Made by a program: the position numbers and the translations under genes. A DNA stretch of 64,000 nt. Origin: Persicitalea sp963716085. Lineage in GTDB: Bacteria > Bacteroidota > Bacteroidia > Cytophagales > Spirosomataceae. The stretch lies in assembly GCA_963716085.1 (NCBI GenBank), contig OY970288.1:1302001-1366000 (forward strand), written 5' to 3'. Of this stretch, positions 58,383-64,000 are shown in pieces. Below the pieces are notes generated by a model, which worked only from the letters and a program-made list of their open reading frames with translations, had not been told where the DNA came from and did no database searches. Within the stretch, counting starts at the first letter, position 1. The number at the start of each line of letters is the position of its first letter.

Positions 58383-59660
58383 TTGCTCTACCGCTACCGC
58401 GTCCTCGCTTTCCTCTTTTCGCTTTCCATGATTACCTACCTCGACCGCGTTTGCATCTCGGTCGTGGGGGTGCGCATGAAGAGCGACCTCGGCCTCAGCA
58501 ACGAAGAATTCGGCTGGGTGCTGGGGGCTTTCTCGTTGGCATACGCCCTGTTCGAGATGCCTACGGGCGCAATGGGCGACCGTCTCGGCCCGCGCCGGGT
58601 GCTGCTGCGGGTGGTACTTTGGTGGTCGCTGTTCACGGCACTGACGGGCGTGGCTTCGGGACTTATCGCACTGATTGTCATTCGCTTTCTGTTCGGGATG
58701 GGCGAGGCGGGGGCCTATCCCAACAGCTCCATCGTCATCGCCCGCTGGTTTCCGGCGGTCGAAACGGGCCGGGCGCAGGCATTCATCTGGGGCGCGGGGC
58801 GGCTGGGCGGCGCGCTTGCTCCGCTCGTGATGGTTCCGCTGGCGGCCTCGGCGGGCTGGCGGGCATCGTTTTGGGCGATGGGCCTGGTGGGCGTGGTGTG
58901 GGCAGCGATTTGGTACTGGTGGTTTCGGGATTTTCCCAAAGACAAAAAAGGGATTTCAGAAAAAGAACTCGCCTACATCCAGGAAAGCCGCCGCTTCCGA
59001 CCGCAGGCGCACGGGCTGGCGTGGGGGGCATTGCTGCGCAGCCGCAACTTGTGGGCGCTGGTCATTATGTTCCACTTCTACATGTACGGCGCGTACTTTT
59101 TTTATAGTTGGATGCCCATCTACTTACAGGAGGGCCGCCATTTTTCCGAATCCGAGATGCAGCTTTTCTCCACGCTGCCCTTCCTGACGGGCGCGGTGGG
59201 CTGCTTCACGGGTGGTTTCCTCAGCGACTGGCTCGTGAAGCGCTACGGTCTGCGCATCGGCCGCGCCAGCGTGGGGTTGATCGGAATGGGAATGTCGAGC
59301 GTCGTCATGTGGACCTCGGCCCTCACTTCCGACAATGTCACGGCGGCCTATTTACTTTCCGCCGGGATGCTGTTCAAAGATCTGACGCTACCCGTGTCGT
59401 TCGCCGTCTGCGTGGACATCGGCAAAAGTCGCGCCGGGACCGTGGCGGGTACCATGAACATGATCGGGCAGTTGGGCGGCTTTTTCCTGGCGGTGTTTTT
59501 TGGCAAAATCGTGGACTGGGCGGGGGATTACAACTATCCGCTCTACATTATCGGTACTTTACTGGGAATTAGTAGTTTGCTGTGGCTGGTGATCGACCCG
59601 ACGAAGGAGTTGGCCTGGAAGAAGGTCGGGACGAACGATGCGGGGTTGTTGGATGGTTAG
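58383..59660 (+). CDS. MFS transporter, anion:cation symporter type
   Basis: A ~425-residue, 12-segment major facilitator. No ATG precedes the first membrane segment; TTG at 58383 (giving LYRYRVLAFLFSLSMITYLDR) is proposed because the sequence further upstream is a tract of CATCATT-like repeats. Signatures: YLDRVCISVVG in segment 1, the loop GDRLGPRRVLL between 2 and 3, and RFLFGMGEAGAYPN in segment 4. These are features of the anion:cation symporter (glucarate/galactonate/hexuronate-like) family. The substrate is probably an organic acid anion; whether it is linked to the ketoglutarate-semialdehyde dehydrogenase 21 kb away is speculation. Confidence 0.85.
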   Translation: MLYRYRVLAFLFSLSMITYLDRVCISVVGVRMKSDLGLSNEEFGWVLGAFSLAYALFEMPTGAMGDRLGPRRVLLRVVLWWSLFTALTGVASGLIALIVIRFLFGMGEAGAYPNSSIVIARWFPAVETGRAQAFIWGAGRLGGALAPLVMVPLAASAGWRASFWAMGLVGVVWAAIWYWWFRDFPKDKKGISEKELAYIQESRRFRPQAHGLAWGALLRSRNLWALVIMFHFYMYGAYFFYSWMPIYLQEGRHFSESEMQLFSTLPFLTGAVGCFTGGFLSDWLVKRYGLRIGRASVGLIGMGMSSVVMWTSALTSDNVTAAYLLSAGMLFKDLTLPVSFAVCVDIGKSRAGTVAGTMNMIGQLGGFFLAVFFGKIVDWAGDYNYPLYIIGTLLGISSLLWLVIDPTKELAWKKVGTNDAGLLDG

Positions 59661-59673
59661 CCAGCCCCAAAAT

Positions 59674-60363
59674 CTAGGCAACGATTTTTTTCCAAATTTC
59701 GATGATTCTTTCTTTCCGCTCAGTATTGTGGTAAAACCCTAGATTAGCTACTATATCTTCATCAATTCCAGACCGTAGAAGTAACCGATTTATCGCTGCT
59801 TTCAGGTATGATTTTACTTCTTCATCTGCTTGTAGAATATCCTCACGGAGTGTGGTTCTATTATCGAATATGTAGATTATATCATCAAAATCTTTATTCC
59901 AGCGAAAATCTTTGCCAGCCCTTCCTGTTTCCATGGCTTCCATTTTTGAAGCAAGAAAATAAGGTACTTTAAATACCTGTATGATACTTTCCTTATTCAA
60001 ATTAATTGGCACAGAATTAACTATTCCTTCTTTGTACCATTTATTCGAAAAACCCAAGAAACGTTCCTCAGAGGGCATCACATCTACAGTTATACCTCGG
60101 TACTTGTGACGACATATTACTTTTGAATCACGGTCAGGTTGAAATCCTGTTTTCAGTAATGAGTCGTCAAGTTTCTCCTTTTGCCCAACACTAACTATTT
60201 CAACAACAACATCAACGTCATTAGTCTCCCTTGGCTCAGGACGGGTCTGAGCATCGCAATACAATTCTACTACTGCACCACCTACAAAGACAAATTTATG
60301 CTCGATCTGGGATAAGCCTTCGGCGACAATTTGCAGTCTTTCTATATTGAAGTTTCTTTTCAT
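59674..60363 (-). CDS. MNT-fold nucleotidyltransferase, AbiEii-like candidate toxin
   Basis: A 229-residue protein with the minimal nucleotidyltransferase core: GG at 28-29 (FVFVGGAVVELY), the metal-binding D49-x-D51 in TNDVDVVVE, and the third acidic D94 in ITVDVMP. A helical C-terminal half follows (VPYFLASKMEAM, KDFDDIIYIF), as in AbiEii/AbiGii toxins, which transfer nucleotides to targets such as tRNA in known cases. It overlaps the upstream helix-turn-helix gene by 4 bp (ATGA). The region 59.67-60.93 kb is visibly richer in A and T than its surroundings, suggesting transfer. Toxicity is inferred from the family only. Confidence 0.75.
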   Translation of the reverse strand: MKRNFNIERLQIVAEGLSQIEHKFVFVGGAVVELYCDAQTRPEPRETNDVDVVVEIVSVGQKEKLDDSLLKTGFQPDRDSKVICRHKYRGITVDVMPSEERFLGFSNKWYKEGIVNSVPINLNKESIIQVFKVPYFLASKMEAMETGRAGKDFRWNKDFDDIIYIFDNRTTLREDILQADEEVKSYLKAAINRLLLRSGIDEDIVANLGFYHNTERKERIIEIWKKIVA

Positions 60364-60929
60364 GCCGACATAATTCTCCTCTCCAATTCTTCCGCAGCAA
60401 TGCTTACGGTTCGACCTGTACCTGTTCTAATTGCATCCGTCAATGCCAGTAATTCGTAAAGATTCTTATCTTGGGCGGCGATACTCGGCACGGTAGGATA
60501 CAAAGGTTCGATCATTTGTCCCCGAACTGTGCCTTCTACATCCTGCCACACGTAGTTTTCGTCAGACATAATGATATCCTTCAATGGTGATACCGAGTGA
60601 GCGGTAGGTACACCTCTTGCCAGTGGACCTGGATGGGTGGGGAAGACATATTTTAATCCATAGAATATAAAATCCAGCAGTGCTTTCTGATACACTTTTT
60701 TCTTCTTAGGATCATTCAACAGACCCGCATAAGTCGATCGACGTAGCGATTCTGACACCTCGGCTTCGCTTATGTGTAGAGCATGGGCTAAACTTTTATT
60801 ACTCGGCGACCGACTGATGAGTCTCAGATTTAGTCCTGATGAATCGTTGTCTCCAATGTGTACATTTGGTGCGATGATTTTTAATAAGATCAGCACGTCC
60901 TGTGGTCTCATTCCATTGTGCTTTTTCAT
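60360..60929 (-). CDS. Helix-turn-helix protein, candidate antitoxin/regulator of the MNT pair
   Basis: A 189-residue protein with a winged-helix-like N-terminal part (RPQDVLILLKIIAP, then NKSLAHALHISEAEVSESLR), which resembles MarR/ArsR-type DNA recognition. The rest is a C-terminal domain with LYPTVPSIAAQDKNLYELLALTDAIRTG. It is not the AbiEi fold as I know it, which is a longer protein with a C-terminal AbiEi domain, but the gene order (HTH gene first, MNT gene second, overlapping) equals that of AbiE modules. A good -7 box lies 23 nt upstream. Its pairing with the nucleotidyltransferase is the main evidence for function. Confidence 0.65.
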   Translation of the reverse strand: MKKHNGMRPQDVLILLKIIAPNVHIGDNDSSGLNLRLISRSPSNKSLAHALHISEAEVSESLRRSTYAGLLNDPKKKKVYQKALLDFIFYGLKYVFPTHPGPLARGVPTAHSVSPLKDIIMSDENYVWQDVEGTVRGQMIEPLYPTVPSIAAQDKNLYELLALTDAIRTGTGRTVSIAAEELERRIMSA

Positions 60930-60951
60930 AATCTCGAAAAAATTTGACCTT

Positions 60952-60959
60952 CAAATTTA
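60952..60959 (-). promoter_or_regulatory. Probable -7 box (TAAATTTG) of the HTH/MNT pair
   Basis: On the - strand TAAATTTG matches TAnnTTTG. The sequence above it (TTTGCAATTTGCAAAT) contains a small palindrome, TTTGCAAATTGCAAA when read on the + strand, that could serve as operator for the HTH protein. Confidence 0.5.
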
Positions 60960-61077
60960 CGATTTGCAAATTGCAAATTAAGAATAATCTGGAAATTACT
61001 AGACATTTTGCTGTTGCTGCACTAGAATAAGAATCTACAGTACGACGTTTCCTGAAAACACTTGGCCACATTCCCCC

Positions 61078-61896
61078 GTGCGACACTTCCTCACAATCAC
61101 CACGCTGGTATTGCTGACCATCCTAGTTTCCTGCAACCAAAATCAGGATACTCAGGAAGCTGCCCTTACGATTGACGTAGAAAACACTGCCCAGGCAGCC
61201 CCCAGTCCTCAGAAACCTGAACCCATCGATGTCAATCAAACTATCGATCGAAAAATCATCAAAGAGGGGCAGATCATGTTTCAAACGGAAAATGCCGCCC
61301 AAACCCACGATTTGATCATCGAGACGGCTGCGGCCAGCAATGCGTACATTTCGCAGGATGAGGTCAACGATTACGGCGGCGAGCGGACCGAACATCGCGT
61401 GACGGTCAGGATTCCGGCGGAGAAGTTCGATACTTTTTTAGAAACCATCTCCGAAAGTGCAGTCAGTCTGGAAAGTAAGAAGGTGAGCGCCAAAGATGTC
61501 ACGGAGGAATACGTGGACATCGAGGCTCGCATCAAGACCAAGAAAGAACTCGAAGCCCGTTACGCGCAACTGCTGCAACGCGCCGCCAAGGTGTCGGAAG
61601 TGCTGGAGATCGAGAAAGAAATGGGGGCACTTCGCGCCGAGATCGAATCCATCGAAGGGCGCTTGCGGTACCTGAAAAGCCAAGTGGCTTTCAGTACGCT
61701 GACTATTATCTATCACGAGAGGGAGGTAGCTTCTTTCGGCTTTTTTACCAAATTCAGCGATGCCCTCGCCAACGGCTGGACGTATCTACAGGCGTTCGTA
61801 GTCGCGCTGGTGAGCCTGTGGCCGTTTTTCCTGCTGGGCGCAGTCGGGTATGTTTTGTTGAGCCAGTTCAGGAAAAGAAAGAAAGGCGAGGCGTGA
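61078..61896 (+). CDS. DUF4349 membrane lipoprotein
   Basis: A 272-residue protein starting with GTG at 61078; no ATG lies before the signal peptide. Lipobox LVSC at Cys19. The DUF4349 core: RKIIKEGQIMFQTENAAQ, VTVRIPAEKFDTFLETI and KVSAKDVTEEYVDIEARIKTKKELEARY, a coiled-coil segment to about 200, then RLRYLKSQVAFSTLTI. A C-terminal membrane segment at about 240-262 is followed by a basic tail. Both ends are thus membrane attached, with a periplasmic coiled coil between. Roles of the family are not established. It stands alone between the MNT pair and the receiver gene. Confidence 0.85.
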   Translation: MRHFLTITTLVLLTILVSCNQNQDTQEAALTIDVENTAQAAPSPQKPEPIDVNQTIDRKIIKEGQIMFQTENAAQTHDLIIETAAASNAYISQDEVNDYGGERTEHRVTVRIPAEKFDTFLETISESAVSLESKKVSAKDVTEEYVDIEARIKTKKELEARYAQLLQRAAKVSEVLEIEKEMGALRAEIESIEGRLRYLKSQVAFSTLTIIYHEREVASFGFFTKFSDALANGWTYLQAFVVALVSLWPFFLLGAVGYVLLSQFRKRKKGEA

Positions 61897-61916
61897 AGTG
61901 GCCGCCCGATTCATGA

Positions 61917-62387
61917 TTAGCAGCGGGGCGGCATACTGACGGTTTCAAGCCAGAATGCTTTCAAGTCGTCGAAGAATCCCAGCCAGTCGCGCTGATCGTC
62001 CGATTTGACGATGTAGGCGTTGGCCCCCAGGGCGTAGCATTCCCCGACATCCTCTTCCAGTTCCGAATAGCTGAACATAACAACGGGCATGGTCGGCTGG
62101 TACTGGTCGGCGAGATACTCTTTGAATTTTTTCAGGGCAAATAGCCCCTCGTCACGGGTGGGCAGGTAGAGGTCCAGGAGGATCAGGTTCAAAAACCGCC
62201 GTCCTGCTTGCTGACCGTCCGAGGCCAGATAGGCCATAGCCTCCCGCAGACTGCCCGCTCCCACGGCGGTGATTCCGGGCATACATATCTCGACTGTTTT
62301 CTTGATGAGCAGCCAGTGGTCGGGGTTATCCTCCACTACTAAAATGGAATTCCGGCTGAATCGCTCCACTTCTTCGGGCTTTTTCAC
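61917..62387 (-). CDS. Stand-alone response regulator receiver protein
   Basis: One CheY-like receiver domain: acidic pair in ILVVEDNPDHW, phospho-acceptor Asp in LILLDLYLPTRDEG, conserved Ser/Thr in VVMFSYSE and Lys in AYIVKSDDQRDW. There is no output domain. The start is uncertain: GTG at 62387 is used and TTG at 62408 is the alternative, with no ATG in range. The LDLYLPT...DG and IVKS pattern matches single-domain receivers that act in phosphorelays with hybrid or bacteriophytochrome-type kinases. It is divergent from a histidine kinase gene 283 bp away, a plausible partner. Confidence 0.82.
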   Translation of the reverse strand: MKKPEEVERFSRNSILVVEDNPDHWLLIKKTVEICMPGITAVGAGSLREAMAYLASDGQQAGRRFLNLILLDLYLPTRDEGLFALKKFKEYLADQYQPTMPVVMFSYSELEEDVGECYALGANAYIVKSDDQRDWLGFFDDLKAFWLETVSMPPRC

Positions 62388-62578
62388 AATGAGTGTTCGG
62401 ATTATCAAGCTTGGGGTGAAAGAAGGACTTATGATTCATAAGGTAGAGATCATAGATGCCAAAGCCCGATTGAGTTTATTCATACTTACATTTTATTTTT
62501 TCAATCTAAAAAATTGAATTTCAATTATTTATTCACGATTCACGTATATAGTCAAGGCCTTTTCACGCAATTGTTTTG

Positions 62579-62586
62579 TACCTTTG
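62579..62586 (+). promoter_or_regulatory. Probable -7 box (TACCTTTG) of the histidine kinase gene
   Basis: TACCTTTG matches TAnnTTTG, 84 nt upstream of the ATG at 62671. The -33 region is TTTTC rather than TTTG. The rest of the 283-bp divergent gap 62388-62670 shows nothing else recognisable. Confidence 0.45.
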
Positions 62587-62670
62587 GCTTTGCCTGGTCG
62601 CCTAGATGGGACAAACCACTTCCGGTCGAAATCGTAACAACCGGATGTTGTCAATTCGACACTATGCACC

Positions 62671-63939
62671 ATGTCTTCGTCTTCCGACGCCGACCAGCCC
62701 GCCGCTGGGTTGGCCGCCTACCTGTTCAATCGGCGCGACGCCATCCTCAACCGATGGCGCACCGTTTGTGAAAAAGACCCCGCGCTTTCGCACGTGGCGA
62801 CCCTCAACCGCGAGGAGTTCAACAACCTGCTGCCCGTTATCCTCAACGTAATGGACCAGCGGCTCCGCAACCAGCCCGAAGCCGCCGACCCGATGAAAGT
62901 TGCCCACGCGCACGGCTTGCACCGCTGGCACAAAGGCCGTTCGCTGACGGATTTACTCACCGAACTGGATTACCTGTACGAGGTCATTGGCGATGAACTC
63001 CAGCTTTACCGCCAGCAATTCCCCGACGTCGATCCGGGCGTCGTCCTGACGGCCTCGGTGCTGATCGCCGCCCTGAAAAGCGAAACAGTGAAAGGCAGCG
63101 CCAGCGAGTACGACACGCTGCAGCAACTGGCGGCGGCGGATCGCGGGGCCGGCCTACAGCAAGCCCTCGACCAGCTCAACCAGTTGGGCCGCGACCGCAG
63201 CGACCTGTTGCGCACGTCGTCACACGATTTGAAAAGCACTTTTGGCGTGATTCAGGGAGCCACTTTCCTGCTCAACCAGGAGGGCAAGTCGGAAGAGGAA
63301 CGCGCGCAATTGGTGGAAATGCTGAACCGCAACCTAACCAACGTGCGCACCATGCTGGTGCAACTCACCGACCTGGCCCGGCTGGAAGCGGGACAGGAGT
63401 CGTTGGAAGTGGAAGAATTCGATGCCGCCCAGACCCTGCGGGAGCTTGTCGAGAGCGCCCAGCCGCTGGCCCGCGAGAAGAACCTCACGTTGCGGGCCGA
63501 CGGCCCGGAAACGCTGCTGGTTGAAAACGATGTGGTCAAAATTCAGCGCATCGTGCAAAACCTGCTGCTCAACGCCATCCGCTATACCGCCGAGGGTATG
63601 GTGTCGGTATCCTGGTCGGCGGAGGGCGGCCACCACTGGTACCTCAGCGTCCAGGATTCGGGGCCGGGGCTGCCGCCGGGTGTGGCTTCCAGGTTGGCCA
63701 CGCAACTCGAGCCGGATCCCGAGATTTCGGCGGTAATGAACCGCGACCCGACCACCGACGACATAGAATTACCAGCGGTCTCCCCGTTGTCCGAACCCAG
63801 TAAAGTGGGTGGGGAAGGCATCGGGCTGCACATCGTCAAGCGTTTGTGCGATCTTCTGAACGCAAGTTTTGAAGTCGAAACCCAGGCCGACCGGGGTACC
63901 ATCTTTCGTATCCGCCTGCTCGTCAAACAGGAGGAATAG
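62671..63939 (+). CDS. RsbRD-type sensor histidine kinase
   Basis: A 422-residue cytoplasmic kinase without membrane segments. An N-terminal helical domain at about 15-140 (RRDAILNRWRTVCEKDPAL, HGLHRWHKGRSLTDLLTEL) has the RsbRD_N form (RsbT co-antagonist-like, four-helix sensor). The dimerisation/phospho-acceptor helix has H185 in LLRTSSHDLKSTFGV. The ATPase domain (270 to end) has QNLLLNAIRY, DSGPGLPP and GGEGIGLHIVKRL; an unusually long lid of ~50 residues lies between the last two. Its phosphorylation target may be the divergent stand-alone receiver. The stop is closely followed by a possible next gene. Confidence 0.85.
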   Translation: MSSSSDADQPAAGLAAYLFNRRDAILNRWRTVCEKDPALSHVATLNREEFNNLLPVILNVMDQRLRNQPEAADPMKVAHAHGLHRWHKGRSLTDLLTELDYLYEVIGDELQLYRQQFPDVDPGVVLTASVLIAALKSETVKGSASEYDTLQQLAAADRGAGLQQALDQLNQLGRDRSDLLRTSSHDLKSTFGVIQGATFLLNQEGKSEEERAQLVEMLNRNLTNVRTMLVQLTDLARLEAGQESLEVEEFDAAQTLRELVESAQPLAREKNLTLRADGPETLLVENDVVKIQRIVQNLLLNAIRYTAEGMVSVSWSAEGGHHWYLSVQDSGPGLPPGVASRLATQLEPDPEISAVMNRDPTTDDIELPAVSPLSEPSKVGGEGIGLHIVKRLCDLLNASFEVETQADRGTIFRIRLLVKQEE

Positions 63940-63942
63940 CCG

Positions 63943-64000
63943 ATGCCGGGTCCCGGCTACCTTCTGCTGCGGAACAAACCGTACAGCGGTTTCAGGACCG
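63943..64000 (+). CDS. Possible start of a further gene, cut by window end
   Basis: An ATG three nt after the kinase stop, preceded at 8 nt by AGGAGG (which is also coding for the end of the kinase), opens a frame of 19 codons (MPGPGYLLLRNKPYSG...) to the window end. The spacing suggests translational coupling, but the stretch is too short to recognise a family. Confidence 0.3.
   Translation, partial: MPGPGYLLLRNKPYSGFRT

Overview
The window looks like the chromosome of a GC-rich member of the Bacteroidota, most likely order Cytophagales. Evidence: many ~800-residue two-FtsX-domain permeases, DUF4349, GIN/DUF2807, Reg_prop propeller and MoxR proteins, A/C-rich leaders instead of Shine-Dalgarno sites, -7 boxes of the TAnnTTTG type, and intergenic REP-like palindromes and 7-8 bp microsatellites. 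No species can be named from the sequence alone.

Layout. (1) 1-29.8 kb is a tandem array of ten MacB/FtsX-type ABC permease genes, the first cut by the window edge, all on the + strand. Interrupting it are a small unknown gene, a serine hydrolase gene broken by a 232-bp MITE-like element, a Uma2-family nuclease, and a cluster of a probable outer-membrane protein, an S41-like protease and a GIN-domain protein. No ATPase, adaptor or outer-membrane channel is present. Two permease units start behind nearly identical ~105-bp control regions with a long palindrome and a degenerate sigma-54-like site. (2) 29.9-35.5 kb holds a Reg_prop propeller lipoprotein, two convergent membrane-anchored putative transcription factors, and two secreted LamG/DUF1080-like proteins. 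(3) 35.5-46.6 kb is mostly on the - strand: a DUF2283/DUF4258 pair, a ketoglutarate-semialdehyde-type dehydrogenase, MoxR, two SurA-like chaperone/isomerases, a lipoprotein, and agmatine deiminase and N-carbamoylputrescine amidase, which together form the arginine-to-putrescine route. Between the last two lie an orphan HigA antitoxin and the remnant of its HigB toxin. (4) 46.7-46.95 kb holds tRNA-Thr(CGT) preceded, in the direction of transcription, by two tandem tRNA-like copies with a 16-nt D-loop insertion. (5) 47-54.5 kb: modABC molybdate transport, an SGNH hydrolase, an ECF sigma factor with a probable membrane partner and a divergent ECF-type promoter, AlkA, a sugar nucleotidyltransferase and an A-type Fe-S carrier. 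(6) 54.6-64 kb: thrB and thrA without thrC, an MFS transporter, a MNT/HTH gene pair resembling AbiE-like toxin-antitoxin modules, a DUF4349 protein, a lone receiver protein and an RsbRD-type histidine kinase.

Non-coding DNA is unusually structured. Many intergenic gaps are bracketed by inverted repeats. Short tandem repeats run into coding ends and even encode part of a lipoprotein signal peptide, and a dispersed repeat appears as an in-frame 27-nt insert inside a propeller gene. All functional statements rest on reading motifs by eye; no database search was run.
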